A DNA stretch of 10,700 nucleotides from Acidimicrobiales bacterium (GTDB lineage Bacteria > Actinomycetota > Acidimicrobiia > Acidimicrobiales > RAAP-2), in the NCBI GenBank assembly GCA_017883125.1, contig JADGOD010000070.1:1-10700 (forward strand). The letters are read 5' to 3'. This document shows, piece by piece, positions 1-6,595 of this stretch. Every line of letters begins with the position of its first letter. The first letter of the stretch is position 1. Position numbers and translations under genes: made by a program. Under the pieces are notes generated by a model. That model was not told the origin of the DNA. It saw only the letters and a list, made by a program, of their open reading frames with translations, and made no database searches.

Positions 1-491
1 CCGTGGGTTCCCTTGAGCAGGATCTTCGCCTCGATCTCCGCAGCGCGCAGGGCAGCCGAGGTGTCGGTGGTGAAGTACGGGTTCCCCATCCCGGCGGCGA
101 AGACCACGATCCGGCCCTTCTCGAGGTGCCGGATCGCTCGGCGACGGATGTAGGGCTCCGCCACCTCTGCCATCTGCACGGCGGAGAGCACGCGCGTGGG
201 AAGTCCGTGATGCTCGAGAGCGTCTTGGAGGGCCAGGGCGTTGATCACCGTCCCCAGCATCCCCATGGTGTCCGACGTGGCTCGATCCATGCCGGCCATG
301 GCTCCTGTGGCGCCGCGCCAGATGTTGCCACCGCCGACCATGACGGCGAGCTCTATGTCCTGAGAGGCCTTGGACTCGGCGATCTCCCGAGCCAGGCGCT
401 CCACCGTGGCAGCGTCAATCGTCTCGTCCGATGCCGAGGAGGCCAGCGCCTCCCCCGACATCTTGAGGACGACTCGGTTTTTGCTGGGCAT
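1..491 (-). CDS. pyrH: UMP kinase PyrH, 3' part missing at the window edge
   Basis: Uridylate kinase phosphorylates UMP to UDP with ATP in the cytoplasm, the step that feeds all pyrimidine nucleotide synthesis. The visible 163 residues begin [16 protein letters not shown], with the bacterial UMP kinase N-terminal Lys/Ser-Gly motif. They continue through GGGNIWRG (about 53-60, phosphate-binding glycine loop), the [17 protein letters not shown] helix (about 76-92) and GNPYFTTDT (136-144, nucleotide site). Full-length PyrH is about 240 residues, so roughly the last 75 lie outside the window. The ATG at 491 is preceded by AAGGG about eight bases upstream. The gene starts 16 bases after the tsf stop, matching the common bacterial order rpsB-tsf-pyrH, so it is probably cotranscribed with tsf. 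Confidence 0.97.
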   Translation of the reverse strand, partial: MPSKNRVVLKMSGEALASSASDETIDAATVERLAREIAESKASQDIELAVMVGGGNIWRGATGAMAGMDRATSDTMGMLGTVINALALQDALEHHGLPTRVLSAVQMAEVAEPYIRRRAIRHLEKGRIVVFAAGMGNPYFTTDTSAALRAAEIEAKILLKGTH

Positions 492-507
492 GAGCGATCC
501 CTTGCGA

Positions 508-1302
508 TCAGGCGCCGATGATGACCTGGGAGAAGGCCACCAGCTCGGCATCACCCAAGACCTGGGCGATCGTCAGCTTGTCGTCCTTGGCGTAGGGCTG
601 CTCGAGCAGCACGCGCTCTTTGAACCAGCCATTGAGCCGGCCTTCGATGATCTTGCCGAGGGCGGCCTCGGGCTTGCCCTCGTTGCGCGAGATGTTCTCG
701 ATCGTGACCCGCTCGGCATCGACCTCGGCCGCGGCGACCTCCTCGCGGCGGATCACCTGCGGGCGGGCGAACGCGATGTGCACGGCGATGTCGTGGGCCA
801 GTTCCTGGCTGCCGCCCTTGAGGACGACGGCGACGGCGTTCACGCCACGACCCGCCTGCTGGTGGAGGTAGGTATCGATGACCTCGCCGTCTCCGGCCTC
901 GAGCCGAACGACCTCGCCGAGGGAGATGTTCTCCTTGAGCGTGGTGCGCATGGTGTCGATCTCGTCGTTGAACTTCTCGGCGGCCTCGACGCCATCGGTC
1001 GCCACTCGAGCGGCGATCTCGTCGACCATCGAGACGAACTCAGCCGACTTGGCGACGAAGTCGGTCTCGGACTTGAGCAGGACGATGGCGGCGGCGTTGC
1101 CATCGCTCACGACGGAGACCGCACCTTCTGCTGCCTCGCGCTCCGAGCGCTTGGCCGCGCCGGACAGGCCCTTCTCTCGGAGCCACTGTGCGGCCTTCTC
1201 AGGATCGCCGCCGCACTCCTCGAGTGCCTTCTTGGCGTCGAGCATGCCTGCGCCGGTCAGTTTGCGCAGCGCCTGGACGTCCTTTGCAGTGAAGTCAGCC
1301 AT
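508..1302 (-). CDS. tsf: Translation elongation factor Ts
   Basis: EF-Ts is the guanine-nucleotide exchange factor that regenerates EF-Tu-GTP during translation. The 264-residue product begins [20 protein letters not shown]. The N-terminal UBA-like domain carries the family signature [16 protein letters not shown] (12-27). The core carries TDFVAK (80-85), the Asp-Phe segment that in E. coli inserts into EF-Tu near the Mg site. The dimerisation-type part includes [10 protein letters not shown]. The length is typical of actinobacterial EF-Ts. A longer in-frame reading starts at 1356 but would overlap rpsB; the ATG at 1302 gives the family's usual N-terminus. GGAGG lies about 12 bases upstream, inside the last rpsB codons. 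Only seven bases separate the rpsB stop from this start, so translation is probably coupled. Confidence 0.98.
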   Translation of the reverse strand: MADFTAKDVQALRKLTGAGMLDAKKALEECGGDPEKAAQWLREKGLSGAAKRSEREAAEGAVSVVSDGNAAAIVLLKSETDFVAKSAEFVSMVDEIAARVATDGVEAAEKFNDEIDTMRTTLKENISLGEVVRLEAGDGEVIDTYLHQQAGRGVNAVAVVLKGGSQELAHDIAVHIAFARPQVIRREEVAAAEVDAERVTIENISRNEGKPEAALGKIIEGRLNGWFKERVLLEQPYAKDDKLTIAQVLGDAELVAFSQVIIGA

Positions 1303-1309
1303 TTTGGCC

Positions 1310-2263
1310 TCAAGCCTCCGTTGTGGCGGGGGCGGCCGCTTCTGCGGGCGCCTCAACTGATGGGGTCTCTGCTGCCGGAGCCTCGACCGGTGCGGGTGCC
1401 TCTTCGGCAGGAGCGGCGGCTACCGCGGGTGCGGTCTCGGTGGGAGCAGCTGCTGAAGCAGGTGCAGTCTCGGTGGGAGCAGCTGCTGCCGCTGGTGCGG
1501 TCTCGGTGGGAGGAGCGGCTGGAGCTGCAGCAGGGACCTTCTCGGCGGGAGCGGGAGCTGCGGCCTTCGGGCGGTTGGCGGCGATGAAGCGGCCTTCGAC
1601 CACAGCGTCGGCGATGACTCGGCACAGGAGCGCTCCGGAGCGGATGGCGTCGTCGTTGCCGGGGATCACGTGGGTGATGACGTCGGGGTCGCAGTTGGTG
1701 TCGACCACGGCCACGATCGGCAGACCGAGCTTGTTCGCCTCGGTCACCGCTATGTGCTCCTTCTTGGTGTCGACGATGAAGACGGCGTCGGGAAGGCGCT
1801 CAAGCCCGGAGATGCCACCGAGGTTCCGCTCAAGCTTCTCGAGCTCACGGGTGTGGCGGAGGGCTTCACGCTTGGGCATGCCCTCAAAGTCGCCGGCACG
1901 CTGCATGGTCCGGAGCTCCGCCATGCGCTTGACCCGACCTGAGACGGTCTGGAAGTTGGTGAGCATGCCACCGAGCCACCGCTGGTTGACGTAGGGCATG
2001 CCACAGGCGTCGGCGTAGCCAGAGACGGGCCCCTGGGCCTGCTTCTTGGTGCCGACGAACAAGATGGTGCCGCCGCCGGCGACGAGGTCCCGCACCGTGA
2101 CGTAGGACTCTTCGATGCCTGCGAGGGTCTTGTGCAGATCGATCAGGTGGATTCCGCTGCGCTCTCCGTAGATATAACGGCGCATCTTCGGGTTCCATCG
2201 TCGGGTCTGATGCCCGAGGTGAACGCCAGAATCGAGCAGCTGGCGCATTGTGACCACAGCCAT
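1310..2263 (-). CDS. rpsB: 30S ribosomal protein S2 with long Ala/Pro/Glu tail
   Basis: S2 is a late-assembling small-subunit protein at the head/platform junction of the 30S. The 317-residue product has a complete core at about 1-233: [22 protein letters not shown] at 6-27 is the N-terminal signature, followed by GTKKQA (71-76), [14 protein letters not shown] (91-104), the coiled-coil insert around 108-150, and [19 protein letters not shown] (158-176). Residues 234-317 are an extra low-complexity tail of Ala, Pro, Thr and Glu, with three 11-residue repeats at 252-284. E. coli S2 has 241 residues. C-terminal extensions are known in other actinobacterial S2 proteins, but the repeated form here is distinctive. 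The ATG at 2263 has AGGGAG six bases upstream (2270-2275). The gene heads rpsB-tsf-pyrH and is preceded by a structured leader. Confidence 0.98.
   Translation of the reverse strand: MAVVTMRQLLDSGVHLGHQTRRWNPKMRRYIYGERSGIHLIDLHKTLAGIEESYVTVRDLVAGGGTILFVGTKKQAQGPVSGYADACGMPYVNQRWLGGMLTNFQTVSGRVKRMAELRTMQRAGDFEGMPKREALRHTRELEKLERNLGGISGLERLPDAVFIVDTKKEHIAVTEANKLGLPIVAVVDTNCDPDVITHVIPGNDDAIRSGALLCRVIADAVVEGRFIAANRPKAAAPAPAEKVPAAAPAAPPTETAPAAAAAPTETAPASAAAPTETAPAVAAAPAEEAPAPVEAPAAETPSVEAPAEAAAPATTEA
1431..1529 (-). repeat. Three tandem 33-bp units in the rpsB tail
   Basis: Starting at 1431, 1464 and 1497, the plus strand repeats GCGGTCTCGGTGGGAG-like sequence with an exact 33-base period. On the coding strand this makes three 11-residue units, PTETAPA followed by AAAA, SAAA or VAAA (residues 252-284 of S2). 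Two more degenerate Pro/Glu/Ala units follow toward the C-terminus. The period is a multiple of three, so gain or loss of units keeps the frame, which suggests expansion by slippage or unequal recombination. Confidence 0.9.
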
Positions 2264-2269
2264 GGTCTT

Positions 2270-2275
2270 CTCCCT
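2270..2275 (-). promoter_or_regulatory. Shine-Dalgarno of rpsB
   Basis: On the minus strand the start of rpsB reads AAAAAAGGGAGAAGACC then ATG. AGGGAG sits six bases before the start codon after an A-rich stretch, a strong single-stranded-looking ribosome site. It is partly complementary to the CUCCUU segment in the upstream leader hairpin. Confidence 0.7.
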
Positions 2276-2299
2276 TTTTTGGTCTTCCGGTTGGACGAA

Positions 2300-2350
2300 C
2301 CTGCCACCGCACCAAGGAGGATTCCTTGGCGACCGTCAGTACGTGGCAGG
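2300..2350 (-). promoter_or_regulatory. Nested stem-loop in the rpsB leader
   Basis: In the 175 bases between xerC and rpsB, the plus strand carries CCTGCCAC (2300-2307) and its exact inverse GTGGCAGG (2343-2350). Nested inside is a perfect hairpin, CCAAGGA-loop-TCCTTGG (2312-2329). In the rpsB mRNA this gives an 8-bp outer stem, an asymmetric internal loop (13 bases on the 5' side, 4 on the 3' side) and an inner stem of 7 bp, extendable to 9 with a G-U pair, ending about 50 bases before the start codon. The inner hairpin contains CCUCCUU, the same sequence as the anti-Shine-Dalgarno of 16S rRNA. No U-run follows, so it does not look like an intrinsic terminator. E. coli rpsB is autoregulated through its leader by S2. 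A similar role here is inference; I do not recognise this structure as a described family. Confidence 0.55.
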
Positions 2351-2373
2351 CCACTCTTCTCGCTTAATAGGCA

Positions 2374-2391
2374 CCGACCCCAGAGGATCGG
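2374..2391 (-). promoter_or_regulatory. Small hairpin upstream of the rpsB leader stem
   Basis: On the minus strand CCGATCC-TCTG-GGGTCGG forms a 7-bp stem with one G-U pair and a four-base loop. It lies about 50 bases past the xerC stop and is followed by the AT-rich CTATTAAG (2363-2370), which could be a -10 element for a local rpsB promoter. I see no matching -35 element. Whether the hairpin is part of the leader RNA or lies upstream of its start is unknown. Confidence 0.3.
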
Positions 2392-2438
2392 CCTGGTAAC
2401 TCTAGCCGGTGGGCCCAGGGGTCCTCCACACGAGGGCC

Positions 2439-3347
2439 TCAGGCCCGGGGGTGCGTGCTGTCGTAGACGCGCTGGAGGCGGTCCTTCGACACATGGGTGT
2501 AGAGCTGGGTCGTCGCCAGGCTCGAGTGCCCGAGCAGCTCTTGGACGACCCGGAGATCGGCGCCGCCGTCGAGGAGGTGGGTGGCGAAGGTGTGCCGGAG
2601 CGCGTGCGGGTGCGTCGGGGATGGGGAGCGAGCATCGAGGATCCTGCGGACGTCCCGGGGACCGAGGCGCCGGCCACGGCGGTTGAAGAACAGCGCACCC
2701 GGCGGCGAGTCCTCGCCCATCAGGAGGCTCCGGGCGCTGTCGAGGTAGCGCTCGATCACGAGAGCGCACCGCTCGTGGATCGGGACGCGGCGCTCCTTGG
2801 ACCCCTTCCCGAGCACCACGACGGTCCCTTCGGCCAGGTCGACGTCGTCGACGTCGAGACCGCACAGCTCGGCGACTCGGAGACCGGCGGCGTAGAGCAG
2901 CTCGATGACGACGCGGTCCCTGAGCGCTGTCGGGTCATCCTCGTCGATCGGATCATCGAGAAGGACCGCCAGGTCGGCGGCACTGACGATGTCGGGCAGC
3001 CGCGACGAGGCGGTGGGAGCCGAGAGCCGGGCGGAGGGATCGACGTCGAGATATCCCCGCCCGACGAGGAAGCCGAAGTAGGAGCGCACCGCGGCGGCCT
3101 TCCGGGAGATGGTCGACTTCGCCAGGGAGTCCGCCACCAGGCTCGCCATCCAACGCCGGAGCACCAGGCGGTCGACATCGTCGGGCTGCTCGATCCCGCT
3201 CTCGGCCAGCCACGCGATGAGGAGATCGACGTCGGAGCAGTAGGCCCTGAGGGTCGCCGGCGAGCGGCCGTCGAGCCACGTCGCGAACATCGCACGGTGG
3301 AACGCGTCGTCACGTGAATCGGGTTCCGCTCGGCGGACAGAGGCCAT
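2439..3347 (-). CDS. xerC: Tyrosine recombinase XerC
   Basis: XerC/XerD-type tyrosine recombinases resolve chromosome dimers at dif sites near the terminus. The 302-residue product has the SAM-like core-binding domain at about 10-105 ([20 protein letters not shown]) and the catalytic domain at about 115-295. All six active-site residues are visible with XerD-like spacing: R157 (AGLRVAEL), K181 (LGKGSKERR), H248 and R251 ([11 protein letters not shown]), H274 (LLGHSS), and the nucleophile Y283 (QLYTHV). Length and position next to rpsB favour XerC over a phage or integron integrase, although XerC and XerD cannot be told apart by motif alone. The ATG at 3347 has no obvious Shine-Dalgarno. TAACCT at 3356-3361 lies eight bases before it, so the transcript may be leaderless. 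Because the leader and rpsB follow on the same strand, read-through into rpsB is possible. Confidence 0.93.
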   Translation of the reverse strand: MASVRRAEPDSRDDAFHRAMFATWLDGRSPATLRAYCSDVDLLIAWLAESGIEQPDDVDRLVLRRWMASLVADSLAKSTISRKAAAVRSYFGFLVGRGYLDVDPSARLSAPTASSRLPDIVSAADLAVLLDDPIDEDDPTALRDRVVIELLYAAGLRVAELCGLDVDDVDLAEGTVVVLGKGSKERRVPIHERCALVIERYLDSARSLLMGEDSPPGALFFNRRGRRLGPRDVRRILDARSPSPTHPHALRHTFATHLLDGGADLRVVQELLGHSSLATTQLYTHVSKDRLQRVYDSTHPRA

Positions 3348-3434
3348 GGATCACAAGGTTAGAAGCCGAGGCTCCGGTTAACTCGGAGGGTGGTGGTCTA
3401 ATCTCGGCGCCGAGATCGAATGCGAGAGGCATCA
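3348..3434. promoter_or_regulatory. Divergent promoter region between xerC and the two-component operon
   Basis: This short region must hold promoters for xerC leftward and for the response-regulator operon rightward. Rightward, TCTAAT (3397-3402), or the overlapping TAATCT (3399-3404), is a plausible -10 element. GAGAGG (3424-3429) is the ribosome site for the start at 3435. Leftward, TAACCT (3356-3361 on the minus strand) is a candidate -10 close to the xerC ATG. No strong -35 is evident for either, as is often the case in actinobacteria. Confidence 0.45.
3401..3416. promoter_or_regulatory. Perfect 16-bp palindrome ATCTCGGCGCCGAGAT
   Basis: ATCTCGGCGCCGAGAT is its own reverse complement. 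It abuts the candidate -10 element of the two-component operon and would cover the expected transcription start, 19 bases before the response-regulator start codon. Such a place suits a repressor or autoregulator operator, or a 5'-UTR hairpin. OmpR-family regulators usually bind direct repeats, so a dimeric regulator other than the adjacent one is possible. No function is shown by the sequence itself. Confidence 0.45.
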
Positions 3435-4118
3435 ATGACCGACAGGATCTTGATCGTTGAAGATGACGAGCGCATCCGGTCGTCTATGCGCCTGTCTCTC
3501 GAGCAGGAGGGCTACAGCATCGACGAAGCGGCGAGTGGCGAAGAGGCCCTCGATCTCTTCGATGCCGAGCAGCCAGATCTCGTCCTCGTCGACCTGATGC
3601 TCCCAGGGATGGATGGCTTCGAGTGCTGCCGGGCCCTTCGGCGCCACGCGGCGGTCCCGATCATCATGGTCACGGCTCGCAACGACACCCACGACGTCGT
3701 TGCCGGCCTTGAGGCCGGTGCCGATGACTACGTGACCAAACCGTTCGTGCCCAAGGAGCTGGCCGCTCGGATCCGTGCCCTGCTCCGCAGGGCACGGGCC
3801 GATGACCAGGAGTCGACCGCCCTGAACTTCGGCGACTTCGAGCTCTTCCCCGACGAAGGGGTCCTTCGGCGCGGCGACGGGACCGAGGTGCACTGCACGC
3901 GTACCGAGTTCCGCCTCCTGTGCGAGCTCGCATCGACCCCCAACAAGGTGCTGAGCCGCGAACTGCTCCTGGAGAAGGTCTGGGGCTACGACTACTTCGG
4001 CGACAGCCGCCTCGTCGACGTCCACATGCGAAGGCTCCGAACGAAGATCGAGCCTGACCCGGCCATGCCCCGCTACCTCCAGACGGTCCGCGGCATGGGC
4101 TACAAGCTGGTTCCCTAG
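3435..4118 (+). CDS. mtrA: OmpR-family response regulator, MtrA-like
   Basis: A DNA-binding response regulator of 227 residues. The receiver domain (about 1-118) has the acidic pair D10/D11, phosphoacceptor D53 in LVDLMLPGMDG, T80 and K102 in GADDYVTKPF. The C-terminal winged helix (about 130-227) ends VDVHMRRLRTKIEPDP...TVRGMGYKLVP. Sequence and neighbours resemble MtrA of mycobacteria, which controls cell-wall and division genes: GADDY..KPF.PKEL..R.RA.LRR is shared, and the next genes are an MtrB-like kinase and an LpqB-like lipoprotein. The start at 3435 (MTDRILIVEDD) was chosen over the in-frame ATG at 3420 because GAGAGG lies five bases before it and it matches the usual N-terminus. The regulon cannot be read from this window, so the symbol rests on homology and synteny. 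Confidence 0.9.
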   Translation: MTDRILIVEDDERIRSSMRLSLEQEGYSIDEAASGEEALDLFDAEQPDLVLVDLMLPGMDGFECCRALRRHAAVPIIMVTARNDTHDVVAGLEAGADDYVTKPFVPKELAARIRALLRRARADDQESTALNFGDFELFPDEGVLRRGDGTEVHCTRTEFRLLCELASTPNKVLSRELLLEKVWGYDYFGDSRLVDVHMRRLRTKIEPDPAMPRYLQTVRGMGYKLVP

Positions 4119-4126
4119 GTCTCCAG

Positions 4127-5560
4127 TTGGCCGACGCCCCACCATCGACGACCCGTCGTCGGCTAGGCCTGCGTGGCCGGCTGATCGCCTCCTTCGCCAC
4201 CGGCGCCTTGGTGCTCTCGGTCTCGATGGGGGCGATCGCGTACCTCACCACGCGCCACTTCCTGCTGACCGAGCGCAAGAGCGCGGCGCTCCATCAGGCC
4301 TATGCCAACGCTGCGCTGCTTCGGGACGCTCTCGCCGCTCAGGTCCCACAGGTGTCCGCCGAGCTCAGCTCACTTGACTCGGGTCCGAGGTCGACCTCGC
4401 TCCTCGACCACCACGGGACGTGGTTCTCGACATCGCTCGCCGTCGGGCGCTCAACCCTCCCGAGCTCGCTGCGCACCGAGGTCGCCCACAACCACGTCGT
4501 GGTGCAGACCGCCCAGAGCCAAGGCTCCCCCTTCCTCTTCGTCGGCGTCCCGCTCCCCTCGGTCGACGCCACGTACTTCCTCGCCTACGACCTGTCCGAC
4601 GTCAAGAACACCCTCCGGGTCATGCTCGCCGCGCTCGCTGCCGCCGCCGGGGTCACCACGCTGCTGGGTGCCGTCCTGGGCTCGGCCGCCAGCCGCCGTG
4701 CGGTACGACCGCTCACCGAGGTCTCCGATGCTGCGGTGGCCATCGCAGCGGGCGAGCTCGATACCCGGCTGCCCGTCGACCCCGCTGACCCGGATCTTCG
4801 GGGTCTGACCTCGTCGTTCAATGCCATGGTCGACCAGCTCCAGGATCGGTTGAACCGCGATGCTCGGTTCACCTCCGACGTCAGCCACGAGCTCCGCTCA
4901 CCGCTCACCACGCTGGCCGCCTCCCTCGATGTGCTCGAGGCCCACCGCGACGAGCTCGACCCCAGAGGCCGCCAGGCTCTCGACCTCATGGCAGGCGACG
5001 TCCGCAGGTTCCAGCGCCTCGTCGCCGACCTGCTGGAGATCGCCCGGAGCGATGCCAACGCCAAGGATCTCCTGCTCGACGAGGTCGGAGCCGCAGAGCT
5101 CATCCGCCAGACCGTGGCGGCCGCTGGCCAGATGCGGCCTCTCTCGCCATCTCTCGAGATACACATCGACCCCTCCGCCGAGAACGTCCGGCTCCTGGTC
5201 GACAAGAGGCGCTTCGAGCGGATCCTCGGCAACCTCCTCGAGAACGCCGAGAACCACGGGGGCGGGGCCACCGGGGTCTTCGTCTCGAGCCCCCCCGGTG
5301 AGGAAGTCCTCGAGATCTCCGTGACCGACCAGGGGCCAGGAATCCCAGCCGCCGACCGGGACCGGATCTTCGACCGCTTCTACCGGGGCCAGGTCTCGGG
5401 TCGGCGTGGATCAGGGGAGGGCTCCGGGCTCGGGCTTGCCATCGTCCTCGAGCACGTCCTGCGCCACCATGGGACCGTGAGGGTGACCGACGGCCCCGGC
5501 GGGCGGGGAACAGTGGTCACCGTTCGACTCCCCTTCGACCCCGAGAGGCCCACGCCATGA
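4127..5560 (+). CDS. mtrB: Membrane sensor histidine kinase, MtrB-like
   Basis: The cognate kinase of the preceding regulator, 477 residues. A basic N-terminus leads into membrane helix 1 (about 20-42). An extracytoplasmic sensor segment of about 115 residues follows (48-162), then membrane helix 2 (about 163-188), a HAMP linker (about 190-242), HisKA with the phosphorylated H254 in FTSDVSHELRSPLTT, and HATPase_c with N box LGNLLENAENHG (N369, N373), DQGPGIP (401-407), the F-box-like IFDRFYR and GSGLGLAI (432-439). The FTSDVSHELR.PLTT and DLLEI.R.DA segments closely resemble mycobacterial MtrB. The only suitable start is a TTG at 4127, eight bases after the regulator stop and with AGG nearby, so translation is probably coupled. 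The next possible starts lie inside membrane helix 1. The external signal is unknown. Confidence 0.92.
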   Translation: MADAPPSTTRRRLGLRGRLIASFATGALVLSVSMGAIAYLTTRHFLLTERKSAALHQAYANAALLRDALAAQVPQVSAELSSLDSGPRSTSLLDHHGTWFSTSLAVGRSTLPSSLRTEVAHNHVVVQTAQSQGSPFLFVGVPLPSVDATYFLAYDLSDVKNTLRVMLAALAAAAGVTTLLGAVLGSAASRRAVRPLTEVSDAAVAIAAGELDTRLPVDPADPDLRGLTSSFNAMVDQLQDRLNRDARFTSDVSHELRSPLTTLAASLDVLEAHRDELDPRGRQALDLMAGDVRRFQRLVADLLEIARSDANAKDLLLDEVGAAELIRQTVAAAGQMRPLSPSLEIHIDPSAENVRLLVDKRRFERILGNLLENAENHGGGATGVFVSSPPGEEVLEISVTDQGPGIPAADRDRIFDRFYRGQVSGRRGSGEGSGLGLAIVLEHVLRHHGTVRVTDGPGGRGTVVTVRLPFDPERPTP

Positions 5561-6168
5561 GACGTCAGATCATGAGACGCCGCACGATCAGCGGGCTGCT
5601 CGTCGCATGTGGGCTCCTCCTCGGGGCGTGCGGGATCCCGACCTCGAACCAGGCCGACGTGGTCCCGTCGCACGACGTCCCGTTCCACCTGCTCTCCCCC
5701 ACGGTCCCCACGTCGACCACCACGACGCTGTTCGCCGCTCCCTACGTTTCCGAGCTGATCTACCTCGTGAAGTCCAGCGCGCTGGTCGGTGTCCGCCGGG
5801 AGGTCGTCGTCCCCGCCCCGCTCAACACCGTCATCGATGCGCTTCTCGCCGGGCCGACCTCGAGCGAGACGGCCAACGGGCTCACCACGGCGCTCCCCCC
5901 GTCGGTGCGCATCGTGAGCACGGTCATCGTCGCGGGGGTCGCCACCATCAACATGAACGCCGCATTCGGCCAGATCAGCGGAAGCGCCGAGACCCTGGCG
6001 GTCGGCCAGCTGGTGCTCACCGCGACGAGTCAGCCCGACGTGACCGCCGTCAGCTTCGCCATCAACGGTCTGGCCATCGCGGTCCCGACGGCTGATGGTG
6101 CGTCGACGAAGGTCCCGGTGACCGCATCGCAGTACGCGGCGCTCCTCGCCGGACCAAGCGCCAAGTAG
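5557..6168 (+). CDS. GerMN-domain lipoprotein, short LpqB-like
   Basis: A 203-residue secreted lipoprotein. A basic start (MRRQIMRRR) and hydrophobic stretch (about 11-24) end in the lipobox LGAC with lipidated C25. A Thr/Pro-rich linker (about 47-58) and one GerMN domain (about 63-178) follow, with typical landmarks ALLAGPT, GLTTALPP, ATINMNAAF and the Q..LTAT segment. GerMN occurs in spore protein GerM and in mycobacterial LpqB, the lipoprotein encoded after mtrA-mtrB and reported to modulate MtrB. The CGIPTSNQA segment after the lipid cysteine also resembles LpqB. LpqB itself is near 580 residues with a C-terminal propeller-like domain that is absent here. The ATG at 5557 overlaps the kinase stop (ATGA) and has GAGAGG nine bases upstream. 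A second ATG at 5572 is possible. Confidence 0.85.
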   Translation: MRRQIMRRRTISGLLVACGLLLGACGIPTSNQADVVPSHDVPFHLLSPTVPTSTTTTLFAAPYVSELIYLVKSSALVGVRREVVVPAPLNTVIDALLAGPTSSETANGLTTALPPSVRIVSTVIVAGVATINMNAAFGQISGSAETLAVGQLVLTATSQPDVTAVSFAINGLAIAVPTADGASTKVPVTASQYAALLAGPSAK

Positions 6169-6173
6169 GAGCC

Positions 6174-6557
6174 CTACGAGCTCGGGGTGACCTCGAGCAT
6201 GTCGTCGGTGTCCACCCGAGGGGCGCTCGACCAGAGGTGCTCGAGGTCGTAGTAGCGACGAGTCTCCTCGAGGAAGACGTGGATGATGACGTCGCCGTAG
6301 TCCATGAGCACCCAGGTGGCATCCCGAAGACCCTCGATCCGAAGAGGGCCTCGGCCGGCGAGCCGCTTGGTCTCCTCTTCGATCTCCTCGACGATCGTGG
6401 CGACCTGGCGGGTGTTCCTCCCCGAGACGATCAGGAAGTAGTCGATGACGGCGAGCGATTCGGCGACGTCGAGAGCGACGATGTCATCGCCCAGCTTGGC
6501 ACCGGCGGCCTTGACGGCGGCGGCGAGGACCGCTCGGGCCTCACCTTCTTGGTTCAT
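6174..6557 (-). CDS. rsfS: Ribosomal silencing factor RsfS
   Basis: RsfS binds ribosomal protein L14 on the 50S subunit and blocks subunit joining when nutrients are scarce. The 127-residue product shows the family pattern: a helical N-terminus, DYFLIVSGRNTRQV (about 39-52), IEGLRDATWVLMDYGDVIIHVF (about 74-95) and EETRRYYDLEHLW (about 97-109). A short acidic tail follows. A GTG at 6560 directly before the ATG is an alternative start adding one residue. The gene is last in a minus-strand run after nadD and a small membrane gene; nadD-rsfS linkage is common in bacteria. A six-codon reading frame (MKRSPL) upstream ends in TGATG at this start and may couple translation. The stop lies five bases from the stop of the convergent lipoprotein gene. 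Confidence 0.95.
   Translation of the reverse strand: MNQEGEARAVLAAAVKAAGAKLGDDIVALDVAESLAVIDYFLIVSGRNTRQVATIVEEIEEETKRLAGRGPLRIEGLRDATWVLMDYGDVIIHVFLEETRRYYDLEHLWSSAPRVDTDDMLEVTPSS
6180..6198. terminator. Possible hairpin terminator at the convergent junction
   Basis: GCTCGGGG-TGA-CCTCGAGC forms an 8-bp stem with one G-U pair and a three-base loop. It begins 11 bases after the lipoprotein stop, inside the 3' end of rsfS. No T-run follows, so if it ends transcription it does so without the classical U-tract. It could also simply be rsfS coding sequence. Confidence 0.3.
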
Positions 6558-6595
6558 CACAGGGGACTTCTCTTCATGAGGCGTGGCAAGAGGAT

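Noticed and set aside
370..1587. 405-residue plus-strand open frame opposite tsf and the rpsB tail
   Set aside because: It is antisense to two certain genes. Its product is compositionally a mirror of them and shows no recognisable domain; long open antisense frames are expected at this GC content.
1323..1994. Plus-strand Ala/Gly/Ser-rich frame starting [11 protein letters not shown]
   Set aside because: The repeat-like protein is only the complementary reading of the repetitive rpsB tail.
2314..2367. Short plus-strand frame (TTG start, [13 protein letters not shown]) with a perfect AAGGAGG before it
   Set aside because: The ribosome-site-like sequence is one arm of the rpsB leader hairpin. 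The frame is only 13 codons and opposite the leader, with no promoter in view.
2434..2446. GGGCC-TCA-GGCCC inverted repeat over the xerC stop codon as a terminator
   Set aside because: The stem is only 5 bp with a three-base loop and no U-run. It lies mostly in coding sequence and is too weak to call.
2439..3347. Tyrosine recombinase as a mark of a prophage, integron or genomic island
   Set aside because: Its neighbours are rpsB-tsf-pyrH, the usual xerC context in actinobacteria. There is no tRNA, att-like direct repeat, cargo gene or change in composition.
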